The translations under genes and the position numbers were made by a program. Shown here piece after piece: positions 23,176-36,500 of a DNA stretch of 64,000 bases. How positions within the stretch are numbered: position 1 is the stretch's first letter; every line of letters starts with the position of its first letter. Origin of the DNA: Hydractinia symbiolongicarpus (taxonomy: Eukaryota > Cnidaria > Hydrozoa > Anthoathecata > Hydractiniidae); the NCBI RefSeq assembly GCF_029227915.1, contig NC_079879.1:12710001-12774000 (forward strand), in the 5' to 3' direction. A model generated the notes under the pieces. The model worked only from the letters and a program-made list of their open reading frames with translations, did no database searches and had not been told where the DNA came from.

Positions 23176-26100
23176 AGATATTATGCTAGGCACTAGTATG
23201 TATACTAGGCAGTATTATGTGTTAACAACATTACGACGTTGATAAATTGCTTAACGTCGTGTGTCGGATGTCGTTGGAAGAATACGACAATGTCGGATAC
23301 GACATATTCACAGACTAAATGGATCCTTCCATGAAGTGCTTCCCAACGCATATTTAGAGTCCTAAAACACGCAAAACGAAATTCTCTGGATAAAATCAAT
23401 TTTCATGCAGTATGGCGCCGCCCCTGTAAATTGACATGCTGGCTCTCGGCCACAAAGGTTAAAATTGTGTTAGCAATTAATAACTCTCTAAAAATTTTAT
23501 GGGTAATGGACCATAAACTTATGATAAAAATACATTGTGGTATACACAATTCTAACCTGGCTGGTCATTATTCTTTTTTTTTATTGTTCTAAACAAAAGA
23601 ACAATTGTTTTAACCTAAAATCTGATATTCTATAAAGTACATTCTTTATAAAGAAAAAGCATGTTGTAGTTCTCTTGGTGCACACTACCATGATTTTGAA
23701 GACTCTGGGCAGTCATTTCTTTTGCATTTATTGTGTCTATGATAAATAATACCATGAACTAACTACTATGCTACTAATTGTGATATTGTTTTATTCGTGA
23801 ACATGCACCGAGACCGCCACAATAAAGTTGTTGGTAAATTAAGCACATGTTAGCCAAATATACTTCTTGCGAAAAGTGAAAAATATACACAGATCATAGG
23901 TGTGAATTTGCGGACCAGATTTTTAAATTAAGTTGTGGAGAAAAAGTTTCAGACCACGTGTATAAAATACAGAAGAGAAGTGTAAGAATACAGAAGAGAA
24001 CTGTTTGAATCATAGAAGAGAAGTGCTTTTAAATTGGAAGAGAAGTGAGCCATCCTAAATAGGGGCCATCCTAAAATACAATTCGGCAATTTGATTCAGG
24101 TTTTTTGCCGTAGTGATTGGCAATTTGGATTAATTGACGAATCGCATTTGTGCTACATTCGCCTTTTTTAAAATTTCGATTGGTGAAAACAAACCTAGTT
24201 CGTAGAAGGACGAATGATGAAAAATATGTTGAGATGGAAGAATAATTAGCTAACGAAAGGTAATCACAATAAAAATCTGTCTGGAAATGATGCGTAGCTA
24301 TCAAGATTTTGCTCAAAAAATTATCCATGCTCAAACTTTCTAACATTGTTCTTAAAACTCCAAAGTGTGTCTAGTTTTGCACTCTCTTTACCTAAAATAC
24401 AGACACTTTTCTCCTCCAAAAAAATTGTTATGACGTCCAACCGAATCGTGCCAAGTCATCGATAGTACACAGTGAGTTGACTAATTATCTGTTCAGGTAG
24501 ATACTTGAAATTTAGCACTGGGTTACTATAAAAGAATTTGATAGAAGGGATAACGATCATAGCGCATTTGTTACCTTCTCTTGGAAGTTTTTTTGCTTGA
24601 CCATAGTTAATGGCTTGACTAATAGCGCAATACCGGAAACATCCTGCGTTATCAATGGTGCGTTATGCACTCCAGATCCCATCCTTTGCATCACAGAGAT
24701 TCGATTTTTCGATCATGTAAAACCTTTTCCATTAATCTGCCTAAATCCATCAATGTCAGAGCTACAACACACAAACTGCTACTAACTTTGCAAGTATCAG
24801 CATCTAGAGTCAGCTTACTAAACGCAATTATTTTTGCTTTCAAAGCTTACACAAGTTGTTCGCTCGTGTATTTCGTCCCATTTTGGCATAAACAAGACCA
24901 AATTACACATTTTTCATTCGTTATTATTATCGAGATGTGATTCAACCTTGTCCCCAGGGCATCTTTTCTAACGTCGGGACTGCGGGACAACTTCAGATGT
25001 CAAAAAATATAACAAATAACCTATGGAAAGAGGCGGTACATGATTGAGAATTTGTTAGAATAATTGGTGGATGATTGTGCTACTAAGGGGAAGTTAAAGC
25101 CAACCATTTTAGCTAAAACAATTTAAAAAAGTAAAAGCAAAACAGTTTGTTTGCATCAGCTTAATGCGCATAAATGTCTTTTTTTCTTTTTTTTATATAA
25201 TATCAATTTATTTTATTTAATCCACTGCGTCCCCTAGTTAAGCCTACTTTAGTAGATAGCAGACTGTCCATCTCTGGAATAGCTAACATTACGTTATTAG
25301 GCATTATCCGGGCGTGCTGATGAGCCCTGATATTGGACGAAACGGTCTTAAAATATCTGAATTTAAATATTTGTTTTTATTATTCCTAAATTGCAACCTT
25401 TCACATGATGGTTTATTTTTTTGTACATTACTTAGGCGTTTAATAGTACGTAAGGGCTCAAAATAGCGAAAGTTTCTGGGGCTGTACTCCGGATGCGCCA
25501 TGGGGAGGGGGTTAAAGCGTTTCCCATAACCCCCAGCTTTTTTGGGCTTCGCAAAAAAAGTGACTGACATATTAAAAATCCTGGATCCTCCCCTGTATTA
25601 CACCAATGAAAAGCCATTAACAGTACTTTTCTTTCATTGTGTAACATTTTTATGTTTTTATGATTTTAAGTCCTAGAACGTTGACAGGTTTAAATGTGCG
25701 GATCTAATATAGAAATAGCCTACGTAACTAATTGTGGTGGCAAACTTCAAAATTAGTTGTCTTTTCTTAACATATTTTTTGACCAAGATTGTAGTATTAA
25801 AATAAACAATGCAGTAAATCTACGAGCATTTTTGACCGAACTTTACGGGATCACAGCAAACCAAAAATGCCAGCCTGATTTTTGCATTTGACGTAGCCAA
25901 CCATGTTTTTCGACACAGTAAAAGAATTTTCTGATAAAGAAAGATTCATTAATTTCTTATATTGATTTGTGAGTACCATGTACCGAGATTACGTTTTTCT
26001 AAATTGAAAGCTGATTGTCATACAAAATACTTCATCGCTGGCAAGGCTTCAGATGAACATAAATCAGAACCTAAACTCGTGAATGATCGTTGCCGCGGTG

Positions 26101-27567
26101 ACCTATGGAAAATTTCCACAGAAATCTTGCTTTTCCGTTCATATGTTGTCGAAGTCCGTTTTGAAATTACAGCAAGGATATGGTTGCCAATTTATTGAGA
26201 AATCCAGGGTTTTGGCAAATCTTTTAAAAGTACGTAAGTACGAAAATAACTCAACTTGTTGGGGGGCCTTCTTATGCTCTTTGTACTTGTCAACACCTTT
26301 TCATGCCAAAGAAAAACAACAGCTTTCATAAAGTAAAATTTAAATCATTCCGTACGTTATTGAAGAAAAAAAGATGAAGTTTGGGACAAGGTCATTAAAA
26401 AAAACAACAACATAAAAACAGCTATTTTTATAGCTACGTTTTTAAAAACAACATTATTTGGCTCATAAAGTCATCTATTTCGTGAATAAAGAAGTATTTT
26501 TATTTTTCAACATATTTTTATATCTGGTTATAAAAAAAATGAATGAAAATAGCTGACCAACTTATTTAACTTATTTAGTTAACGAAACAGTTTCCTGTAT
26601 AATTTTACCCAGGGTTAATTATGGCAGCTAAAAAATAAAGGTCCGTGACGATTTCACTTTTAAAAACCTTGCGCATTAAACACTAGGTTCCATCTACAAT
26701 ATTTCGAAAGAAATATATGTTAAAAATAACAAAATCAGCAAAAAAGAACAATTAACAATTTTCCCTATGCATTACATTGCGTTTGAAGCTAGCAAAGTAA
26801 TGTTGTGATGTCAACAAACAAATGTTGAATTTTGCCGCCAAACATTTTAATTCAGACTGGAAACGAGAAAATCCCGGAACACGACCTCGATACGTGAGCG
26901 GAGCCAGCTTGCTGCAGTGCCTTGTGACTATGGTTTTTTATAGGCTAGGCTACTTTCCGGATCTCTTAATAAGGGTGGCTGGTTTCTCCCAATCGTAAAT
27001 TCGATCGGCTTTTTTAGCATGTGTGTGTATATTGCAAAAAAAAAAAATTCAAATTTTCCAAAATAAAAAATTATAAGAAATATTTGGAGAAAGTAAACAA
27101 ACGTAAACAATCAAATCAAAAAAGTTTATACTAGAATTTTTAACAAGTATAAAAAGCAATAAATATGACGAAATATATTAAAATAACTTTCACATGATGT
27201 CTGTATAATGAGTAAATTCATTAAAAGTTTATTTTGTTGAAGACACAGGACACACGTTAATACGGTAAAGTTTTAGTACTGAAGTGTGAACATCCTATGA
27301 AAATATTTAAATATTTTATTGAAATATTTTCGCTAAAATATAAAGCCCAACTCTACCAGATACCAGTACAAAGTAAGATGACGACAAATATAATTTTTAT
27401 TACAATAAAATGACTTTGAAGTAAAAAATTTGCAACGAAATCAGAATGCTAACTTCAAACTAACAACAACAACAATAGGAAACAAACGCGTAACAAGAAA
27501 TATCCATACTAAACGTTTTCATTTTTAAACTGTTTGTTATGTGCATACATTAAAGAGAAATACTTTT
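23176..27567. other. Non-coding stretch downstream of the transporter gene
   Basis: No supported exon. At about 23955-24050 there is a short imprecise repeat with agaagagaagtg occurring about four times. Open frames here are short and compositionally random. The right end includes the likely 3' UTR of the minus-strand SLC18B1-like gene. Confidence 0.55.
27396..27401 (-). terminator. Possible polyadenylation signal of the SLC18B1-like gene
   Basis: AATAAA on the minus strand, about 165 bp beyond the stop codon of the transporter gene. It is the nearest exact match I noticed. AATAAA is frequent by chance in AT-rich DNA. Confidence 0.35.
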
Positions 27568-30500
27568 TCAACACTGGGTAAAAGATTCGTAACCACGAGT
27601 CTTTTTTCCAGACCTACAAAACGAAAAAAAAAAGCTTCAGTTAAACGAGTTCAATAAGTAAACTTAAACGCTATCCACACAATATTCTGTAATAGCCACT
27701 TTGTTGTACCTTATCGGAAAAGGGACCAAATTAATGTGAATATTTACATATTTTAAAAACACATTAATATAGAGTTATGGTAGCACAAGCTATCTTCGGA
27801 TAACTATAATAATGTGACTTTGGAGTGCCATAAGGGTGTGACCGAAGCGCTAGACGTTACAGTGCAAAAACTCTGTCAAGGTTGTTTTTAGACAATTTTT
27901 TACATGATGAAGATGTACACGGATCCAGCCAACAGTACTTGGCTTCCGCAGCGACATTATGACTATCCATCTCGGGCTTAACATGCTGACGATCCCTCAC
28001 ACCGCACGGAAAAGTCTAATTTTTGCGGTAAATATTCCTATTCCGTCATACCTTAGGTCTGAAAAACCTAAAACGCTTACATACAAGGTTGTTTTTTTGT
28101 TAGGGTACGCATAACCTGTTTCAGTAGTGGAGGCTTCTGAGGATATGGCCTAGAACACGCTAAGGCCCCTAGCATTGTTTTTTTTTCAAGGTCCTGACAT
28201 GGTAAAAAAATAAGCCTGGTAAGTTTGTTTATAAAGCTTTGGTTCATAAAATAGATTGTTGATTAGAATAGCAGTGTTTGCGATTAAGATGTAAAATACT
28301 TCCTCCCGATGACGACCTTAACATACAAATCAATTCTTGTGGAGATACTTTTTTTTATGATTGGCTGTGCACTGCGACAGATAACACGGTTTACTAAGTA
28401 TATGGATTACAACAGATGACTTACCATTTGGAATGTGACTCCCATATCGTGAACAGGGTCAAAATCACCGCCTGAAAAACAAAATTTAAATTTAATCAGT
28501 ATACAGATGCTTCAAAGTCCATCATAGAAACTTATCTAGCAAGTAGTCATATATAGAAAAAAGTTTATTGTATTTAGTATTAAAAAGATATAATTAACTG
28601 AATACAACTAATTAACAGTCGAAGCCCAACAAACAGTCGATCAGAATAGATAACAGTCCTAATTTTTTTTATCCTTAAAAAAGCTCCCAGGACTTTTAAT
28701 CGGTCATTTGTCAAATTATAGCTTTGTGGAAGTGTATCAGCTAATATTTTGGAAAGTAAACTCGTACTATTAATGCTTACCTCGCCAAGTAAAACAAAAC
28801 TAAATATCTAAAGAATGAACAAAAGAATAATAATATTTTAGTAAATTCGTACTCTAGGATAAAGTTAGGATACGCACACAAAAAAGCTTCAGTTAACTTC
28901 CAAAAAAAGGGAACAAAATGTCTGTTTCTCACTTGCAAAAATCGTTGCAAAATTCACTCTTCATTGCTTATTAAAATCTTTATGTGTTAAGATAACAGCG
29001 ATGCTAAAGTGTTGCGTGGAGTACATCATTTATTACAGGACCTTAATCGCAAGCAAACTGTGACGTAGCCATTAAAAGCAGTTGATATTCTTTAAAGGGA
29101 AGCCGAGGTATTAAAAGATGTTGGACCTATATCGTTGAGCTTAAAAAATTAGTTAACAAGTCTTTTTAAATTTTTCAAAAAGCTGTTTTTGTTCTTAAGA
29201 TATTCACATTTAAAAATTTTCAGATTTAATTATGCTGCATAAATTATGATGTCATATTTAAGTAATAGGAAATTTTAACATTTTCTGTCGTCAGTAACTT
29301 TAAACCTGTTAAGGGATGTGCAATCAAACGTTATCAATGGATAGATATTATAAAGTTGAATTGATTAACGTAAAATCTTTTGTTAAAATGACACTCAGAA
29401 CTTTTAATTTTTTGCTGACGACCCCATAAATTGGGATCTACATGTCGGTTTGCAATCAAATTTTATGATTAAACATATAAGGCCTATATAAACTTACCTA
29501 GAAATTTTATTACAAACCAAGTTGTAGATCTTGACTTGATCGGAAAAAAATTCAGAGGCCTGGATCGAGCAAACTAATTAAAAAAAAGGTAGTTAACTAA
29601 CTTTTTAAGCCCTATAATGCAAGTCCAACATCTTATAATCAGATCTCATTTAAGGAAACAGAGGACTTTTTAAACTTCCACAATCAAACAGCCCATGCCT
29701 CTGTTTTGCTTTAAATGCAAAAAAAACTTACAGTTGAAGCCCATGAGAAGGACATGTGGTCAGTTAAAGCCCCTCCTAAAGTTGGACCAATAACGCTTCT
29801 AAATAAAAATAAATAGTGTTAATTTACATCTAAGCCATAAAAACGTCATAGAAGAGCTTTTTCCAATATAGTTAAACAAATAATATTGATGAAAACAGCG
29901 AAAAACATACCCTATACTAAATACGCTATTAAAAATACCAGATATAATACTTGTTGTCGCGAAATTAGCTGGAAGGCCGGCATTTCTAAAGTATATAAAA
30001 GTAAAAACTTTAAAGTAGATACATATGAAGCAACTTCAATCCTGAAAAAAACCCACAGTGACATGAACACTGTTGCAATGTTTAATTCAGCAATATAGCC
30101 AAAACAAAGGGTATGTAGTAAGACCGTGAGAGTTACTACCAAAGAGAACTTAAAAAAAATATCGAACATGTATTAATAACTCACGTTGCGCTTTTTTGCA
30201 TGTCAGCTAAAATTGGTACAACCAAGGGAGCGATTGCAATCCCCATCACACCTAAAGCCACACACACTACCCAGAGTTTACTAAAAATAGATTGCATTAA
30301 CTTTATTCTTAAAAAAGAGCAACAGCAAGAAATAATTATTTAAGGTTATTTTTGGGGCTGCAAGTGGGCTCTGCAAAGGGAAATCTAGTGTACCATTATG
30401 GAATTTATTTGCGCGAGAGAATAAAAATTTTAAAAAAATTAAGGTTTGCTAGAACGAATTTCGCGAAGTAAGAGAGTCCTAATATTTCGCAAAGTTCGCA

Positions 30501-33500
30501 AGAAAATTATTAATTTATATCGTTTATCGAGTGCTTTTCTGTACAAACAAGTGAACATATCTATTAAAAAAAAAACTTTCGCCAAAGAAATATTTTCATT
30601 TCTAAAAAGATTTGCGATTTGTCTTGTAAGCCATACCTAAGGACAAAAACTTTTTTGTTAATACAATAACTCTTTATAAAACCTTGATCGGCTCCTGAGA
30701 TTTTAAACTTCAATTTCCCGCTAATTATACATGAAATCATAAATAGTGTTTAGTGAGGTGTTGCATTTAACAGTTTTACGAAGCCATACAGGGTTATATG
30801 CGTTTTTAGTTATTTACAATACAATACAATACAATACAATACAATTACCAAGATCGCCTCTCGCAAAAAATCATCGAAAATATGATTTGCGAAACATATT
30901 TCTCTTGATTTCGAACTAGCGAAAGTTTCTTCCCTTTCATACTTAGCGAGATTTAATCTTAGGCTCCATGAACCAACAAACTGTCTAATACATCAATCCT
31001 ATTCTTGTGTTAAGTACGAAGTAGAAAAGGACCGACTCATATCTTTACTGTCTCTGGTATGACTAAGGCAGGGAGTGTATCCACAACATCTGTGGTACTG
31101 AAAGCAAACAATCTACCAGCAGGCTAACAATCAGTTGAGATTTTTAAACACTAATAATGCACTTACGAGCTGACAAATGAGTCCAGTAGTGGTGATGGCC
31201 CGAGAAAGAGATAACTCACGCAACATATAACATTTCCCAGAATTATTGCATACCTCCCTGAAAACTAAAAAAAAAATAGTGATACATTTTTTGGACGATA
31301 AAAAACATATAAAGAACACACACATTCGATCCTTAGTATCTTCACCACTAGTAACTCGATCACTGAATTTTTATCACATCTAACTACATCCTTTGGACCA
31401 TCAAATCTTTTGCATACACGACCCCCTCCTCAACCTGAACTTCGCGTGACTCATATGTTACCTCAAAATAATTTAGCATCCTTTTTGTGAATTTCTGTTG
31501 ACAGGTCAAGATTTTTAAACAAGAACAAATGAGGACTGTCAAATTTATACGTTAGTAGATTTGTTTAGTCTGCAACAGATTTTATACCAAGATTGCACCC
31601 ATTTCACCTTTAAGAATAATGCATTTATATGTGCAAATTTCCAAAAATCAGAAAACCAGCAGTTTAAGTTTTTTAATCCTATTACTTTGTGCCCATTAAA
31701 AAATTCGGTCAAGAGAAAAAGTCTGATAAAAGCAAAAAATTGGCAGATATTTATTCGCAACGTGTTTTTTTCAAAAAGTTGGTTAGACCTTAGGTGGCTA
31801 AGATAGTGATTTCTGTCCTTAAGTTGATTAGCTGGTTGCTTCTCCGCTTTTGTTTACTGGAAAAGTACGCTACCTTGCCCCTTTAATCGTGTCCGTTGGT
31901 AGTGAAAGTCGACACATATACAAATATTTCACTCAAGCACGCTTTTGGCTATTTAATAGCTGGTTGCTTTTGAGAAAATTATCGCCACACTCTAATTTGA
32001 CAGGATGCTGGGCGATGGTAAAGTGCTTAAAGATGGTCTGCTTGGATGGCCTGCCTGGGATTTTGTCATAGAAACGTCATTATAAAATTTACGTCATTAT
32101 AATCACACCTATAATTATAGTAATAAGCCGCGTCTAAGCAAATTTCGTGACTTTATGTTAACAGGCAGGAAAGGGTGTACAAAATACCAATGGGAAAAAT
32201 ATTTATGACAGACGATCCACTGTGGAGTATTTAAGGAAGAGTGAGAAAAATAACGATAATAAATAAACAAAAGCAAGAACGACATGTTCATCACATATAT
32301 GTAACGTACCATTTTATCGGTGACCATACCTAGGAGTGGTGCGCTTATGGTATACAACACTGACGGTATTAAAAATACAAGACCAATTTTTTCACTAGAT
32401 AAACCATTCTAAAATTAAATTTAACACAAGTTACACACATAAAGAAATTGGTAAGGCAAAAGTATAAATTCTACCAGTCACCTATCAATCATTTTCTTTA
32501 AAAAAACGTTTTTTTTACAACTATAAACCGCCGCTGGTGTCCTTTTGCCGAAGTTATTCTAATTACATTGTTCTATTTTAAGTCAAACCTTTTCAATGCG
32601 GAAATTTTCAATATAAAAAGTTGCGAAGAGGTTGCCTTGTTTCAACTTTTGAAACTAAAGAATGCTCACAAAAAAAAGGAAACCTCTTCCAAGATGGCTA
32701 TTGAAAACCACGAGTTTAAAAACAATAAAGAACATTTTCAATCATAAATTCACTATTCTCCAGTGTGTTTATTAGCATACTTCCACTATATAGCTTAGAA
32801 TTTAAGGGCAGTGTATTTATAATTTCAAGAAAATTCAAGAACAAGAATTTTTCTTCTTGTCAAATAATACACGCTTGCAGGATTAAATGCAAAACATATG
32901 CTGTATATGACTGCAAAATGCAACACGTCACAGTGCATTATATACAAAAGGGTGCCCACACTTTTTGAAATCTTGCAGGAGGTTCTAATGTCATAATCAG
33001 GGGAGATTTTAAATTTTCTGTCATGAATGACGAGCAATGAGAATATTTTCAATCTTAATTTTTCAGTAACTAAATAAAAAGCAACTCCGGTACAAGATAA
33101 ACAACAGCCTAAAATCCAGTTTATAGTCATGCTCCACATATTTTATAAAGATGCCTATGAATATAAAAGCTTCTAAATTAATTGGCAAACACTATAAAAT
33201 GGAAATCAGTAACTTTGGAAAAGAGAGAGATCAAAACCCTTTGTGCTTTGAGAACATCACACTTTAACATAGAACACATTGAAGTTACAGCTAATACAGC
33301 TACCCTTTCATTAGTATTTCACAGGTTAACGACTAGTCTTTTTAACAATAGTGGTATTTTGTTTAAAATGGTAGTTGGATTACTACCTTGTGCCAAGGAT
33401 GCACAAAAGAGTGATGCCTGGGACATGTACGACAGGTGACAGTCTAGGGACAGGAATATAGAAGACGGGTTAACCCATAAATTTTCTGTCTGTCTATAAG

Positions 33501-36500
33501 GCACATACGGGTAAATTTCCATGGATAATCTGTGGTTTACGACTAGTATGGATTTATATAAGAAGGAAAACACAAACCCTGAAATAAGTAACACATCACA
33601 TAAAAAAGTCATCCTCTTTTATTGCTACTAAACTTAACAAAAAAAAAAACAACTTAAAATGATAGGGATTTTATACATTTGTTATATCTTCCAAATGATT
33701 AGTAAGTGTTGGATCAAGAAATGACAAAACCATCCCTCCTATAACAGCATTGATACCTAAGAAAAAAATAATAAATAAAAGCATTGTGTTTAAAATATAT
33801 AGCTAAATTTTTTTGTACATTCTTCTTGAGGATGGCGAAATAAAATTATAGGGGATAAAATTTTCCAAAACAAGAAAGACTTCACAATATCCAAAGACTG
33901 CACACTTTTAGGAAAAAAACTTTCCTTTAATTTTTACGATCTGTAAGCTACTTGACATCAAATAAACTTTCAAGCATCAACAGTAAACTAATTAAAAACA
34001 GTAGTAAACTAATTAAAAAGAAACATCTTTCCCTTCTAAATTACCTATCATTAGAACTCCAGGAATAAGCAAAACCTTTTTCAAGGAACCAGTTTGCTGA
34101 GTTTCATTTGGCTCTTCATTTCTGTATGCTGAAAAAGTCAAAATAAATTTCATTACATTACTGCATTATCTTGGATTTGAAATTACAACTGACTCCCCAG
34201 GATGTTGTCCACCAGGTGCATTCATACAGGCAATATACAGTGGGATGACAGTATCAATACAAGTAAATAGCTAGAAACCTTCAAAATATTATGTAAAAAA
34301 GATGCGAAACATACCATGGCTTCCTGGTAATATAAGCATGACAAAAAAAAGTACAAGAAGCACACAACTTCCGAGAACAATGAATGGTAGTTTGAATCCT
34401 CCAACCTAAGAAAATACAAATTTTAGAAAAAACAATTATCCTCAAAAAAATTGTTGGGTTTTTGTTCTACTGATAATTAATATTTCGTGATAGTAACCAG
34501 TAAAATAAGTATATTGCATTGGTGGCGCCTTAAACATTAAGTGTCAAGGGCAAAGAATAATAACAATGATAGCACCATCCCAGTAAAGACTGTGTCAGTA
34601 ATGTTCCTTAGCCAAAAAAGTAATACAGTCAGAATTCTAATAAGGGTACACATAACAACATGCAATTTACTTGTGTGCAGTTTGAGAAGGTGAAGATTAC
34701 ACAAGATCTAAGAGGATCAAAAGAGGGCAATGGTTAGGTCAGTTGAAAACTTCACTGGTGTGCAAATGGCAACTGCGGTATTTGTAAAATCAACATTAAT
34801 AAACTTCTTCGCATGAGCTTGAAAGTTTTTGCAAACAGCTGAAATTGTTAAAAAAGTGTTCATATTTTCATTGAACCCAAGAAAGTGTTTAAATGATGAT
34901 TGTAAAGAATTTTTGAATGTTCTTCAAGAAATGAAAAAAATTTAATGCAGAAATAAATCTTCTTTTGGTAATGGGATAGTGGAGAGGCGTAATTATTACA
35001 GGACTATGCTATTGTTTACCAGATACGGTATTAGCTTTAACTTTAAGTGTCAAAAATTTATTGCAGAACCATGGAGGGTTCAGTTCTAACCAGTTGGTTT
35101 GTTGTTAGTTATAATGTTAATAACCCATTATTTAACCAGCCAAATTGTCATCAATAGAATTGACAACATCACTAAAATTATCAGAGTCAACCTCAAGTCA
35201 GTTTTTGTTGGAAATACTGCAGACACTGGTAAAACAACAATCTTAGGCAGATAAAAAAACCTAAACAGACACAAAAATGACAAAAACTTAAAGCAACATA
35301 GTTGTGATAAGTGTAGAGGAAAACAGTGACATTTTTGCAACATAATTTCCCTACTTATAGTAAGTAAACTTTCAGAAAAGTCATGAGCGGTCGATCATTA
35401 TGAAGGGTCTGTTTATAACGAAAGGGTTACCTCTATATAATTCTTTCTCCATTTGTTTGTTGGCCATGCTAACAGATTTGGTAAGTGATTGGTAACAAAC
35501 CATGTGCGATTATTAGCAAAGGTTAAAAAGTAAAGGGAAAAAAAAATGTGCTGTCTTATTGCTAAAGAAGATTAAGTCACGTGATTTTATGGGTAAATAT
35601 AATTGGTAGGTAAAAGGCACCTGTAATGGTGAGATTTAATTGGTTAAGAGCACCACTGCGCCTTGGGTAAGTGACGTAATGTACAGTTAGTGAGTAGCGA
35701 ATGTAAAACAAAGCAGAGGGACTGTGCTGGAGACGTGGAACACGCGCGCCTAGGGGTAATCTGGATGAATATAAAACTAGGCTATCGAGTGAGTTAGCGC
35801 GTATGTACAGTGCAATCAGTCGATGGAATGTGCACAAGGGTAGAGCCTTGACTATAAAGGGGTAAAGGAAATGGTGAAGGTACTCATACATCGTTATTCT
35901 TGGCTTAAGTCTGTTTTCCACGCTAGCATGGCTTGGACAGAGTATATAAATGACCTTCCAATCTGATTTAGATAGGCTGTAAATATCTAGCCTGCATCTA
36001 TAAGTTTATCTGAACTCTTTTTGCCCCAGATACTGGTGTTACACATTCACACCATTCTTATACTTCTCCCCTCTCAACAATCAAGATCTTCCTGCTTAAC
36101 TAGCCCAATACCACATAACATAACAACATCACATATAATATATATACCTTGTATAAAAACCCTCCCAAAGCCGGGCCTGCCGTAAATCCAAGACCAGAAA
36201 AAAGTTCCAAAATGCCCTAAAGAAAATTATCTAAAAATAATTTTCTATCAGTTGGACAAAAGCATGAAATTAACATATAAATTCATATACTTGATGAATC
36301 ATGCATTAAGATACTTACAAACATAGTTGACATGTTATCTTTAAATGTAATGCTCACAATTGCAAGAATGGCTGTTTGGGAGCATGCAGAGCCCAACGCT
36401 GTTACAATGCGAATAATAAAGCAGAAGCTGATAAATATTATTCCAGATTCCAACTCTGAAACAAAGCTGAAAGTTAATGAAGTTGCATTATTAAGCAATA

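Noticed and set aside
33671-33676. In-frame stop (GTA TAA) as the end of the SLC18B1-like protein
   Set aside because: The same bases form a donor (AAT|gtataa), and seven further exons continue the transporter in phase.
35577-35921. 114-codon minus-strand frame in an intron of the SLC18B1-like gene
   Set aside because: No motif, lies within an intron on the same strand, and has no splice context of its own.
35880-35950. SINE-like ttttccacgctagcatggct motif
   Set aside because: It reminds me of a widespread invertebrate repeat word, but I could not define element ends or a second copy here.
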